Positions 35,976 to 47,254 are shown, counted from the stretch's first letter. The stretch: 64,000 nucleotides of DNA from Bedellia somnulentella (GCA_963576735.1 OY755189.1:1426001-1490000), one strand, 5' to 3'. The notes: generated from the sequence alone by a model not told the origin. Made by a program: numbers and translations.

Positions 35976-36735
35976 CGTCTATTATGAAATAGTTTTCAGT
36001 TAACCACAACAACCATTACAAAAATAAATGAGTTTATCTAAAGTCTAATAAAATCGCACTTATGACTTGGAAATCTCATAACTGGATCCCATAAAAACAA
36101 CCGCAATATCTCAGTGGGACAGTGGGTAGGCCACCCGCATCATGCAGAGAGGTATGGTTTCAAATCCCAAGTCGGGCCTACAGCTTTGATTAAAACAAAA
36201 TAGCGAAGATACGGCCCGTACTTATAATCTTCAACTGAAAAGAGGCATATTCACAACTACACAGCACGCGCACTCACACAACTGTGTTTGTTATTTAACG
36301 TTGTACGCTACCGAACGACAGAGACAAAAATATTTGATTCGAAAGTAGCGCGAGCGAGACAAGCGCATGCTGCTGTCGTGCGTCTAACTAAAGACGAGCG
36401 GAATCATACTTAACTTGTCGCACATCAGGGTATTGTATATTTCTATCTCACTCTGCAAAAAGGCGAACAAAGCAATAAGTGAATTTAAAAATATCATATT
36501 CTTTTTAAGTTTTTATTTACTCACGAGTGAAAAGTGACTCCATGAGATTTGCTTTTTCTTTTGGAATAGTTTGTACAACGCATAAAAGCACACGAAGGCA
36601 TTTTTGGTAACCGCTATCTGGCTTAAAATAATAAAACTGTTTCTTCGAGTCACACACCTGTTCCTGTCACATGTCGATTGCGACTGAGCGCAATTAGGCG
36701 ACGTTAGCCTGATTCAAAGGATCCACGCGCTAGGG

Positions 36736-37730
36736 CAGCCCCGGATCTACGATTTTTTCGAGCCGGGGCAAGAACTTGATATAGCGCTCCCTCTCGTGAG
36801 CGTTTGATTAACACTAAGTGGCATTTTTGGTGGTCGAAAGAATACTCTTTAATAAATTTGTACTCTTTGTTATTTATTACTAATAACTTTTTCTTTAGTG
36901 TGACATCAAATTAAATATAGCAATGAATTAACAACGCTCCCGATATTCAAGACATTTTTTTAATTTTCGTTTCTTTTTCTCTTTTATCTTAGCTTTACAC
37001 GGCGTGCTTTCTTTTCCGCGAAATAATCTATTAGCTCATCAAAGTCCGTCTCAAAGGCAGTTTTATTTTCAATAGTTAGAATCGTGAGGCCAGATAAACG
37101 TTCTTGGCTCATTGTTGAACGCAGATAGTTTTAAATTATTTTCAGTTTGCTGAAACTTCGCTCACAGCTGGCAGATATCGTCGGCAATGTGCAGTATATC
37201 CTCAAAGCTATACTAACTTTAGGAAACACTTCTTGCAAGTCATTCTTGCACAGATGTTGTAACAGGTCGAATTCAGTTGATTTTTCATCAATTTCCGTTA
37301 CTAGGTCTTTGAATACAGAAAGTTCCTGGTAAAAATCAACTGCATTCAAGTCTTTTGAATATTTTCGAGCTAGATCGGCTCCATGTTTCTGCAGATCATC
37401 AGTCGACATATTTAAAAATGCGTGACCACTGAGGAAGGCGAAATTTTCATGTTAGCTCTTTGTTGTTTCATTTTACTAATTACTCGGACACACAATCTAA
37501 AATAAACTTAACAACAATCGTCCCTTGGCGTAAAGGGTTATTCAGCTCGGTTCGTGTAGCCTCTAGTGCTACATGTGACATACGGGGGAATCCCCGGCAG
37601 TGATACGTACGTTATCAGTATTGCCAATTAGGCTACAACTATACAGAATGTGCTAAATTGATTTTGGCGCCCTCTGAAACTGCCGCCCGGGGCAGGTGCC
37701 CCGGTTTGCCCCCCCCTAGATCCGGGGCTG
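36736..37730 (-). mobile_element. hAT element (995 bp) nested in the TIR element
   Basis: Inverted ends CAGCCCCGGATCTA at 36736 and 37730, flanked by perfect 8-bp duplications CGCTAGGG at 36728-36735 and 37731-37738. It encodes a hAT transposase remnant on the minus strand. Confidence 0.92.
37131..37409 (-). pseudogene. hAT transposase C-terminal dimerisation region
   Basis: Encodes about 92 residues ending CTLPTISASCERSFSKLKII, the signature of the hAT C-terminal dimerisation domain, as in ZMYM1-like transposases. The DDE core and zinc finger are absent from this deleted copy; a few more codons (WLSGLTILTIE) follow out of frame on the same strand. Confidence 0.85.
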
Positions 37731-38157
37731 CGCTAGGGGTGAGTCACCCATCTTCGCTATTTTGTTTTAATCAAAGGCCTACACCAATGAGTATTTTTTG
37801 CAGTCATATTTGTGGTTTATTTATCTTGGTTGTTGATGGTGAGGGCAAACATCAAGGTGGCTAAGTTGCACTTAGTCATGTGACAGTATATACATATAAA
37901 ATTGTGGTATTACTCACGTGATAAAGGATTACGTGAGTACACTATCCAAGCAAAACGTGAGTACTCTGATCACCGGGTGAAAATAATGTCACGTAATGTT
38001 CAGTACAGTTCTACTTCTGCCGCCCTTTTATTTTCGGTCTCAATCAAACAGTTGTGTTTGGAACCTCAAAATATTTTTGAAAGACGTATCTAATAATATA
38101 TTGTAGTGAGAAAATGAGCCCACATCATTTATAATGGAGATACAATCCTACATGATA

Positions 38158-38536
38158 TGTCCGACGACATGATAGTCCAATGGGTAGAACACCCGCCCGT
38201 AAACAGAAGGGCGTGAGTTCCAATCCTGGGTCGGCCCTACACCAATTTGTCTTTTCTAAAGTCATATGTGTGGTTAATTTATCATGGTTGTTAACGGTGA
38301 GGGAAAACATCGTGAGGAAACCCACATGGCTGAATTGTACTTAGTCATGTGACAGTGTATTCGTACAAAACGGCGATAGGCCTGCCCCCTATCACGTGAG
38401 TACACTGACCATGCAAAACTTGGGTACTCTGAACACCGGGTGACTAAGTCACGTGATGTTCAGAAGTATTAGTACCTCTGCCAACCCCTTCGGGGATATT
38501 CGGCGTGAACGTTTATGTTATGTTATGTTTATGTTA
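38158..38536 (+). repeat. SINE-A, full length
   Basis: Head CATGATAGTCCAATGGGTAG and GAGTTCCAATCCTGGGTCGG, body, stem-loop CCCCTTCGGGG, CGGCGTGAACG, then TTATGTTATGTT tail. Confidence 0.88.
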
Positions 38537-38772
38537 TATCTCAAGGAGAGAGCCTCTGCTAACATGCAAAAGACGCGAGTCCAAATACTGAGTCAACCCA
38601 ATGTGTCTTTCTAGTCACATGAGTGGATAATTTATCACGGTTGCTAAAGGCGAGGGAAAATATTTTAAATAACCCACGTGGCTGAGTCATACTTAGTAGC
38701 CTGCCACCTATCACGTGAATGCAAATACTCTACACATCAGTCACGTGATGTTCGGAAGGATAAGTAAATCAT
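38537..38772 (+). repeat. SINE-A, diverged copy
   Basis: CGCGAGTCCAAATACTGAGT, ATAATTTATCACGGTTGCTA, CCACGTGGCTGAGTCATACT, CAGTCACGTGATGTTCGGAA. Directly follows another SINE-A in the same orientation. Confidence 0.7.
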
Positions 38773-38799
38773 TCAAAGGTTGTCTGGAAGAGATCGCTT

Positions 38800-39185
38800 T
38801 TAGTGATAAGACCGCCAATTGTACTTATGTTATTAAATTGTGTTTATTTGTAATTGTTTCTCCTTTTTGATTTACAATAAAGAGTTTTCTATTTTATTTT
38901 ATTACGTACACGTAGCCCCAAACATATATTTTCAATTATACAAATTATTTTTATTGCTATTTTATAATTTGTTTGTACTGATTATTTTTTAATTCTATTT
39001 TTATTTTTATGCTAATTTAATTATGTAACTTAATATGATTTTAATTTTAATTAACACTGCCTGATTTTATTTTATTTCTATCTGTAGATGTGTAAGATTT
39101 TTAATTATGTCGCGATTTTTTTTTTGTGTTGTCTCACCTGTATATGTAATTTTTTATTTCCGAAATAAATGATTATTATTATTTA
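38800..39185 (+). mobile_element. two LINE 3' ends in series
   Basis: GATAAGACCGCCAATTGTAC to CAATAAAGAGTTTTC (ending about 38900) looks like a CR1/jockey-type 3' UTR. It is followed by an AT-rich piece ending AATAAATGATTATTATTATT at about 39185. No coding part. Confidence 0.45.
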
Positions 39186-39318
39186 TTTATTCTATTCTAA
39201 ATCTGCGGATATACGGCGTAAATGTTGAGTTTGAGAAATTTGCTGCTAGCTATGCCTTGGACAGACGGACACGGCAAAACATATATTCATATATAATACA
39301 TAATATGTATAGTATATT

Positions 39319-39513
39319 ATACTCACGGCCGTTAATCCCAAAAGGAGTAGCCAGAGCTTCAGAGCTAGAAACTCCTCAGCCACGTATGAAAGCTGATCGG
39401 GGAGAAGATAGTAGAAATAAAAAACACTTATAAAAGCCTCTCACCCTCAGTTGCCTCTTACGACACCCGTGGGAAGGAAGGGGTAGTGACAATCTAAGCC
39501 AGCACTACACGGC
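39319..39513 (-). repeat. SINE-B copy
   Basis: ACTCACGGCCGTTAATCCCA, GTAGCCAGAGCTTCAGAGCT, GGGGTAGTGACAATCTAAGC. Confidence 0.8.
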
Positions 39514-39597
39514 AAAACTATATGGATTTCTTGTTGACAACGAAACCCTAAGAAGTGTATGATTCTAAATTATATTTTTTTGGTGACTAACATACTA

Positions 39598-40911
39598 CTC
39601 TGTGTAAGAAGTATCGGGAATATGTCAATAAAAAGACCCGCGTAAAAGAGGTCGTTCAAATTTTATTACTGCATGTTGGTAGCACTGTACTGATTTAGCG
39701 CTCAATTTACAAGCGGGATCTGTCATTTAATTTGTTTTAAACTACAGTTTTTGTTGGTCATAGTTTTGAGTCCTCGGTGATTTTTACAATGGAAAATATT
39801 GTTGAACAAAGAGTGTGCCTTAAATTTTGCGTTTCGAATGATATTTCATGTAGTGAATCACTAAAAATGTTGCGAAATACCTACGGCGAATCGTGTATAT
39901 CGAAAACAGGGGCTTATGAATGGTATAAGGCTTTTAAAGAAGGCCGAGAAGTAGTAGTAGACTTGCCTCGTTCTGGTAGACCTTCAACCGCTACGACCAA
40001 AGAAAACATCGACAGAATCAAGAAGCTAGTGCTCGAAAATCGACGTATGAGTCTGAGAGAGTTGGCTTGTGAGGTGAACATATCTTTTAAGTCCGTCCAC
40101 AACATTCTCATTGACATTTTAGGCATGAAACGCGTCGCCGCTCGACTAGTTCCAAAAGAGCTCAATTTTGTTCAAAAAGCGCAGCGAAAGCATGTCGCTG
40201 AAGACATGGTTTCCCGAGCTTCTACGGATTCGACCTTTATGAAACGTATAATAACTGTCGACGAGACATGGGTTTATGAGTACGACATGCAAACAAGCCA
40301 ACAGTCTTCAGAATGGCGTCTCGAAAACGAGCCGAAACCCAAAAAACCGCGGCAAAGTCGCTCCAAAATCAAGGTGGTGCTGACAGTTTTTTTTGACTAC
40401 CGTGGTGTGGTTCACTCCGAATTCCTTCCAGAGGGAGAAACAGTGAATAAAGAATATTATTTAGGCGTCATGAAGCGTTTGCGTGAGAGTATCCGCCGAA
40501 AACGTCCAGATTTGTGGCAACACAACTCATGGATGCTGCACTATGATAATGCACCATCACACACAGCCACTATAGTGAAAGAGTTTTTAGCGAAAAATTC
40601 AACAAAAGTTCTCGACCAAGCACCGTATTCACCTGATATGGCTCCGTCTGACTTTTTTTTATTTCCCAAGTTAAAATTACCACTTTGAGGAAAACGTTTA
40701 GAGTCGATAGAAGCCATAAAAGAAAATTCGCTGAATGAGCTAAAGGCCATACTGCAAATAGCCTATGAAAAATGTATGGAAGACTGGGTGAAGCGGTGGA
40801 GATGTTGTATTGCAAGCGATGGCCTACTTTGAAGGCGATAAAATAAATTTAGATGAATAATTTGTATTTTTTGCTTTATTGACAAATTCCCGATACTTAG
40901 TACACAGAATG
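39598..40911 (+). mobile_element. mariner element
   Basis: About 1.3 kb with roughly 30-bp imperfect inverted ends: AAGTATCGGGAATATGTCAA at the left, mirrored by TTGACAAATTCCCGATACTT at the right. TA dinucleotides lie next to both ends. It encodes one transposase frame. The exact ends differ by a base or two. Confidence 0.88.
39777..40688 (+). pseudogene. mariner transposase, premature stop
   Basis: 303 codons with a helix-turn-helix N-terminus (GAYEWYKAFKEGREVV, SGRPSTATT), WVYEYD after the first catalytic Asp (TVDETWVY), second Asp in HYDNAPSHT and third Asp in YSPDMAPSDFFLFPKLK, spaced D34D. The frame stops at TGA 40686-40688, where mariners usually have Arg; codons for about 50 more C-terminal residues follow, with a 1-nt loss near 40825. 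The catalytic core is complete, so the damage is recent. Confidence 0.88.
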
Positions 40912-41082
40912 TAACAAGCATAAACTTAGTTTGACAAAATAAACTTATGAATAAAATAATACACTTTTGAAAAGATCAATTTTTGTCGGCGCAGTATGTC
41001 GACTATATAGAATTATATCGATTACGATTTTCCACTAAAGTTAGATATTTTGACGAATAATATATTGATGCTACTAAAATAG

Positions 41083-41160
41083 CTGTGTAGTGTCGGCTTA
41101 GAATAGCACTACCCCATTTCTTCCGATAGGTGTACGTAAGAGGCGACTAACGGTATTGGC
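41083..41160 (+). repeat. SINE-B 5' fragment
   Basis: GCTGTGTAGTGTCGGCTTAG to GAGGCGACTAACGGTATTGG; the 3' part is missing. Confidence 0.8.
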
Positions 41161-41311
41161 ATTTGTGAAGTTTATATGGTGATATTTTAATGTGTTTTTT
41201 GTGTGGCTTTCAAACAGAGGTGACAGGCTTTTTAAATATATCTGCTCTGGTAAATTCTTAATAATACGAGTATCGTAATCGTAATATCGTACTATCGGAT
41301 ATCGTAAGTTG

Positions 41312-41640
41312 TACACACATGCATATACTCAAGCCATTCGTTCCCATTGGGATAGAAAGAGACTATCGATCGCCACTTTGTACGATCCTAGAGAAGTTTC
41401 TAACTTCATTTACATCCATCAATATTTTCAGACATGCTCTTTTATTCTTTGAATTCACCTGCCTTTTTAAACACATTTTCTATTTGGTCCAAATGTGTCC
41501 AAGGTCATACAAACGCTACCTCCTACATAAGCCCTATAGATTTCTTTTATCAATTTATATCCATCCTCTCTATGTGACTATGTACCCAAACCATCTTAGC
41601 ATACCTGGTACTGTCTTTTTTACAATATCTTATAAATTTA
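41312..41640 (-). mobile_element. LINE-C 3' fragment
   Basis: CATGCATATACTCAAGCCAT, GGGATAGAAAGAGACTATCG, then a decayed C-terminal reverse-transcriptase coding region on the minus strand up to a KIVKKTVPGMLRWFG-like relic. Confidence 0.7.
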
Positions 41641-41767
41641 GCTAAAAATAAATTAAATTTTATGCTAATAAGTTTAGCGACTGGGATTTATTAAATAATT
41701 TATATAGAATAATGCGATGTTAAATATTTGGATGACATTTTAGATAATTTGAATGTTTTTGACATGA

Positions 41768-42012
41768 AAATCTCATGTGGGGATTATTATTAACAAATAA
41801 AAGATTGTAGTGTGACGAAGTAGTGTTTGCGTTCCCTACCTCCTATTTTTTACTTAAAAAGTGTAAAACAAACAAAGGATAGAAGAATTTCGCACTAGAA
41901 GCCATTGACACTGTAGCTCAATTGGCAGAGCGACGGCGGCGTATACCTGAGGTCGCGGGTTCGAACCCCACCGGCATCGAAATTTTTCTTTCCTTTATTC
42001 ATCTTTTATTTA
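41768..42012 (+). repeat. family D element with tRNA-like unit
   Basis: CTCATGTGGGGATTATTATT, AATAAAAGATTG, GTAGTGTTTGCGTTCCCTAC, then a tRNA-like unit at 41907-41979 (GACACTGTAGCTCAATTGGC, GGTTCGAACCCCACC) and TTTTTCTTTCCTTTATTCAT. One arm has lost its tRNA half. Confidence 0.72.
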
Positions 42013-42299
42013 TTGGCATTTAAGAGTTAATACAATAAGTAACAAAATAGGTGATTTCAAATTATTTTCGGTGTATCAATATGGATTAACAGGATGGCAA
42101 TTTACACATCGTGTCGTATACAATCGATTACAGTTTTAATTTTCGTGCTCATTTATTTAACTATATATTTTTTTTATTTTCATAATGAATTTTACGTCCG
42201 TATTTCTTTATGGGGTATTGTACGAGGCAAATGAGGGTATATTATGCCTATCTTGTCAGATCTGTCTGTAATGTAAGTTCATTGCCGATAATCCAAAAC

Positions 42300-43200
42300 T
42301 TCATTACTTTCCCCCTTTTTAACCGACATCAAAAAAAGGAGTGTTCTCAATTTGACCGTATATTTTTTTATTTTTTTTTATGTTTGTTCGCCGATTACTT
42401 CTCCATTTATGAACCGATTTTAATTATAATTTTTTTATTCGAAAGAAGATACTTCCGGATTGGTACCATGATGAGGATATCAGGGTCTGATGATGGGATC
42501 CTGGAGTAATCGAGGGGAACCCTCAAATTTTATAGGCAAATGTACCACGTTTTTAACCGACTACATTAACCGACTTCAAAAAAGGAGGTTCTCAGTTCAA
42601 TTGTTTGTATGTATGTATGTATAATTGTCCGCGATAATCTCGCGTTTGGCTTAAGCTATTTGGATGCGGTTTTAAGAAAAGTATTCGTTACATTTGGGAG
42701 AAGGTTTTAGTGATTTAACCGACCAAAAAAAGAAAGGAGGTTCTGTGTTTCACCTGTATGTATGTCTGTTGGTCCGCGATTATCTCACGTTTGGCTTAAG
42801 CTATTTGGATGCGGTTTTCAGAAAAGTATTCGTTACATTTAGAAGATGGGTTAAGTGATTTAACCAACTCTAAAAGAAAGGAGGTTCTGTGTTTGACCTG
42901 CATGTATGTATGTTGGTCGGCGATTATCTCGCGTTTCGCTAAAGCTATTTGGATGCGGTTTTCAGAAAAGTACTTGTTACTTTCAGGAGAAGGTTTTAGT
43001 GATCTAACCGTCTCAAAAAAGGAGTTTCTGAGTTTCACCTATAAGTATGTATGTAAGTTTGAAGGTTCTTAGTTATTATTAGACAAAGAGTTATCAGTTT
43101 ATGTTATTACATTCAGGAGAAGGTTTAAGTTCTTTAACCGACTCAAAAAAAAGGAGGTTCTTAGTTTGAAATATAAGTATGTATGTAAAGTTATCAATAC
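42300..43200 (+). repeat. Helitron-like sequence with about 145-bp tandem units
   Basis: The motif TTTAACCGACTNAAAAAAGG then AGGTTCTC/G recurs near 42318, 42570, 42716, 42858, 43003 and 43133. Each is followed by a TATGTATG run and TCTCGCGTTTGGCTTAAGCT-type sequence. These blocks are common in lepidopteran Helitrons (from memory). Confidence 0.6.
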
Positions 43201-43450
43201 TAGACAGAGATTTATCAATATATGTTAATAAAGTTTTTTTTATTAGTAATAAACAGAGTTACTAAATTATTAAACAAAAAAGTATATTAAAACATGAATG
43301 ATATTTCAGAAAAAAATTGATATTGCAACATCATGTTTTTCATCCTGGTCATTTTAATCAAGGCTCTTTTGTCATGGGGATGGTTAAGTAATTTCTTTGA
43401 ATCTATATCACTTAAAGCCATCTCATCAAGGGATTTTATATGACTCAACG

Positions 43451-43660
43451 CTACATATATATAAGAGTGTTTCTTCGCATTTGTGATAGGCGAACTTCTC
43501 TTTGCTCATCTGTTTCGGCAGCAAGAGCAGCACGCTGACGATCTCTCTCATTCTGAAGTCTTTGTTTTTTGTCGTTGGGTGTTTCGTTCTCCCTTACGAG
43601 ACTTTTCCTTAAAGCATCCTTTGATTTTCTACCTAGGCCCGCAGGTAAACAAAATAGTAA
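43451..43660 (-). pseudogene. Helitron Rep/helicase N-terminal fragment
   Basis: Minus strand encodes a charged repeat with RENETPNDKKQRLQNERDRQ and AAETDEQREVRLSQMRR, as seen at the N-terminus of insect Helitron proteins. No helicase or Rep core is present. Confidence 0.5.
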
Positions 43661-43789
43661 CAAGTAAGCTAAAGTCATAATAACAAATATCATAACTACC
43701 TGTTAAAAAAAACGATAAATAAACGGACAGTAAAACTTATCTCTAAAAAAACTATCCTTAATTCACTAAAAAAACTCAGAGTGAATTAA

Positions 43790-44012
43790 GAACTTATCAC
43801 TAAAAAGTATAAAATAAAAAAGAAAAATAAAAACTTCAAATTAAAAACTAAACAGAAAAAAAACAAATATTGTTACTTAAAACTATATTATTATTTTTTA
43901 TTTAAACAAAGAACCGCCTTCAAAAATCCAAATGAAAAGAATAAAATAATTTTTATTAATTTTATTATGTACAACTCTATTCAACTTCTTCTTTTTGAAG
44001 TCGGTGCCAAAC
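43790..44012. repeat. long inverted repeat IR1, left arm
   Basis: Inverted match to 45238-45450: from TTTGGCACCGACTTCAAAAA and GAAGTTGAATAGAGTTGTAC through AAGGCGGTTCTTTGT to TCTGTTTAGTTTTTAATTTG. Near identical over about 210 bp. Confidence 0.8.
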
Positions 44013-44589
44013 AGAAAAATCCAAAATGAAACATGCTACATAGAGAAAACCATACGAATAATAAATCAATCGATAGTGCCTCAATAACAGTCGCGCTCAA
44101 AAATCAAGAAATTTCATCCTCTCGCAACGACGTCGATTTATATAGTCTGGAGATGGGGGACAGTGAGCGTTACTTAGCCTAGTGTGCATGCGTCGCACTC
44201 CGCAGAGAAATTATCATAATACCTATACATGTCACCGTAAAACTGTAAATACTAGTAAATTATAATTTTAGATAGATAGTAAGATAGTAAATTAACGTTA
44301 GGGTAGGTTATGTAAGATTATCAGATTCCAAACTAACGGAATTAACAATTCGACAGGGACATGCATGCACCGAGTTGGCACAACCCAAACTTCTAACGCT
44401 TTGTAAAAAGACTAGAGTCTATATCACTACATAGTATAAAACAAAGTCGCGTTCTCTATCCATGTCTGGGATATAGGGACATCCTTATGTATATTTTAAT
44501 CTGTAAAACTACAAAATTGTATACTACATGTACATGTAAAATTGTATACTGTATATAAATTGTGTACTATATGTATGTATGTAATAAAT

Positions 44590-45106
44590 AATATTAATAG
44601 CTTTCCCATTTACTCAAGGCCAGCAAACTTAAGACCTCAAACCTGGCTCGCCATAGTTCAAACTAAATTAAAGATGGTTGACAACGGTCCGTTCTCGATG
44701 GCGGTCAAAGTATATAATGCGCTACCAGACAGTATAAAAAATGCCCAAAAGTCATTCAAAACGCAACTTACAAATTTTTTGATCGATAAGTGTTACTATA
44801 CGTTGAATGAGTATTTTACTGACAAATAAATAATCGGATTTTTAGTTAATAATTAAAGAAGTAATTTTATTATATTATATTGCAATTACTAAATAATTTA
44901 ATGATATATTTTTAATGTTTTATTGTATTTTTTTCATATTTTGTAAATAATTTTGTATTTTTCTTCTTATGTGTTGTAGAATAAGAATTTAGTTATTAAG
45001 TATTGTTGTTGTGCCCCAACGGGGTCTTGTTTGTCCTACACTATGATATGTTAAGATCTTACCTGTAAAACAAGAATGCAAATAAATGAATTGAATTGAA
45101 TTGAAA
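44590..45106 (+). mobile_element. LINE C-terminal and 3' UTR fragment between the IR1 arms
   Basis: Encodes PFSMAVKVYNALPDSIKNAQ and KSFKTQLTNFLIDKCYYTLN to TDK and stop (44827-44829), typical of the last residues of jockey/CR1-like LINEs. The 3' UTR ends in AATTGAATTGAATTGAA. Confidence 0.65.
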
Positions 45107-45237
45107 TGGATTTTGATGCGATTTTTTTTATTGATTGATTGAAAAGGAAGGTTTATAAGGATGACATATGCTGATGGGGAGGGGGTACTCACTCCACTTG
45201 AGCGGGCCACTAATATTCGTTCTTCTTTGGCATGAAA

Positions 45238-45450
45238 ATTGGTTTGGCACCGACTTCAAAAAGAAGAAGTTGAATAGAGTTGTACATAATAAAATAAATA
45301 AAAATTATTTTATTCTTTTCAGTTGGATTTTTGAAGGCGGTTCTTTGTATAAATAAAAAATAATAATATAGTTTTAAGTAACAATATTTGTTTTTTTTCT
45401 GTTTAGTTTTTAATTTGAAGTTTTTATTTTTCTTTTTTACATATTTTCTG
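45238..45450. repeat. long inverted repeat IR1, right arm
   Basis: Inverted partner of 43790-44012, 1.2 kb away. Confidence 0.8.
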
Positions 45451-45599
45451 AACTTATATTGGCATTTGCTTCTGAAAATCATATTGTTATGCTGCTGAGC
45501 TGATGATTGAAGGTGTGGGTTCTCAATCACTAGGAGTAAGGAAACAATTCTTTCAACATTCTATATAGATTTATGCTCCTCTTCGTATTATTATGAAGA

Positions 45600-45712
45600 G
45601 AAGTACAGGTTCACTAAACATTTCTTTTGTTATGTTATTGTTACCGAGAAAGTACCATGAGACCAGGATCTAATGATGACATCCCAGGAAATCGAGGGGA
45701 CTGTCGAAACTC
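45600..45712 (+). repeat. Helitron-like fragment
   Basis: AAAGTACCATGAGACCAGGA, TCTAATGATGACATCC, AAATCGAGGGGACTGTC match the block at 42455-42520. Confidence 0.5.
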
Positions 45713-45715
45713 ACA

Positions 45716-45890
45716 ATCATGTGACAGTGTATTTGTTCATAATGCCGATAGGCCTGTACTGTATAACGCGAGAACACTGTCCAAGCAAATCGTGGTTACT
45801 CTGAACAACAGGTGTCAATTTCACGTGATATTCAGAAGTATTACTACCTCTGCGATGGTAATGATATTCGGCGTGAACGTTTGAGTCTTC
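45716..45890 (+). repeat. SINE-A 3' half, diverged
   Basis: CATGTGACAGTGTATTTGTT, CCGATAGGCCTGTACTG, ATTCGGCGTGAACGTTTGAG. Confidence 0.7.
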
Positions 45891-46095
45891 CTTGAGATGT
45901 AGAATTGTAGACCATCGCCTTTCGAGGGATTTCAAGAACAATGTAAAGCTACATATTGTTGAGCCTAATTAATATCGTACAATAATAGAAATACCGGAAA
46001 TACGAATAATAATACAGTAACCGTCGCTTCCTCATCCGAGGAGGCATCTTTGCCAGGTCTACCCATCTCTAAAACTTGTAAAATAAAATAACTTT

Positions 46096-46682
46096 TGACA
46101 AAAAGAAAACCGACTTCATAGTTGGAAAAACAGCCGAAAATAAACAATCTAGTACTAAAAAGTACGAAATAAGTTTTTTAATTGAATATGAGTCTCTGAT
46201 TAATACCTTAGCAATTTTTTTATTCCACACGCGTCAGTTAAACCTACCTAAATATTAAAATTCTCTTAAATTAATTTTTGAGTCGGTGCCAGTCAAACAA
46301 AAGTAAATTCGCCCTACTATCTATCTCTGATTATTACAATCTTAACAATATATATCTATCACCTAACGTTTTAAATGGTAATACGTACAAAAACCAATTT
46401 ACCCTACAACTACAAGGTATCCTACATTGTACATGTTTATGAAGTGCGAAATACACACTTATTATTATCAATCATCCATCACGCAGGCTGGCACCGGCTC
46501 ACAAATTAATTATAGAGAATTTTAATATTTAGGTAGGTTTAACTGGCGCGTGTGGAATAAAAAAATTGCTAAGGTATTAATCAGAGACTCATATTCAATT
46601 AAAAAACTTATTTCGTACTTTTTAGTACTAGATCGTTTATTTTCGGCTGTTTTTCCAACTATGAAGTCGGTTTTCTTTTTGT
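46096..46682. repeat. 590-bp hairpin (IR2)
   Basis: Arms 46096-46291 and 46484-46682 are inverted near-identical copies, from AAAAGAAAACCGACTTCATA at the outside to GAGTCGGTGCCAG at the inside; the spacer is about 190 bp. Arm ends share the GTCGGTGCC block with IR1, so the two are related. Confidence 0.82.
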
Positions 46683-46879
46683 TAATAGTTATTTTTTACA
46701 TATAAAAGTGGCTAAGTATGATTATTTTCCATACCCTATCTATCCCTTTATTTGGTACATAGTCGTAAGAATAAATAAGCTTAAATTCATTTCCTAAGCT
46801 TGATTTTGCGTAGGCGTGGGCTATCTTAGGCTAAAAGTTAAACGAATGAAATAAACCGATGATACACTCAAATTCGAGT

Positions 46880-47010
46880 CAGTCCAATGAGATCGAACAG
46901 CGCGTGAACACCTCGCGCATGCGCAGTGGCCAGTTTTATTTTTAACCGTCAATTTTATAGAAAAACGCGGGAGTTTTAGTAGTTTAGTAAATATTTTACT
47001 CCCGGAAGTG
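46880..47010 (+). promoter_or_regulatory. probable promoter and untranslated exon 1 of the thrombospondin-like gene
   Basis: A small GC-richer patch in AT-rich DNA contains the palindrome GCGCATGCGC at 46915-46924, which resembles an NRF-1-type site. It is followed by a purine-rich stretch ending in a good donor, GGAAGTG|GTGAGT, at 47011. The matching acceptor would be at 48156, just before the start codon. Confidence 0.4.
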
Positions 47011-47254
47011 GTGAGTCTCCATTTTTTGTTAAGTTGTTGATTTGAATTAAAATAGCAAAACTAAGGGACTAAATTGCTAAAAGTTTTAGTTTTAGCTCTT
47101 TTTCGTAAAAAACAAGAAACTCAAATTTTTTCTCTAAATAATCTTCGTAGTAAACAAATATCTCTTTTTGTTTGTCTTTCAATAAAGGGTTGCTAAACTA
47201 TTTAGCTTAAAATATATTTTCCAATTGTTTGCATAAAAGTGTGTAGTGTGTACC

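Larger units (their letters stand above)
36184..37776. mobile_element. non-autonomous TIR element (8-bp duplication) inside SINE-A
   Basis: 27-bp perfect inverted ends starting CTTTGATTAAAACAAAATAG at 36184 and ending at 37776. Target duplications GCCTACAG (36176-36183) and GCCTACAC (37777-37784) match at 7 of 8 bases; the 8-bp size suggests hAT. About 590 bp without the nested element. Confidence 0.85.
36098..38000 (+). repeat. SINE-A split by nested transposons
   Basis: Head 36098-36183 (ATCTCAGTGGGACAGTGGGT, CAAATCCCAAGTCGGGCCTA) continues at 37777 (GCCTACACCAATGAG..GGTGAGGGCAAACATC) through to about 38000. The SINE reads on across the gap once the inserted DNA and one target copy are ignored. 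Confidence 0.85.

Noticed and set aside
45210..45530. Lys/Tyr-rich minus-strand frame
   Set aside because: Low-complexity translation of the AT-rich right arm of IR1.
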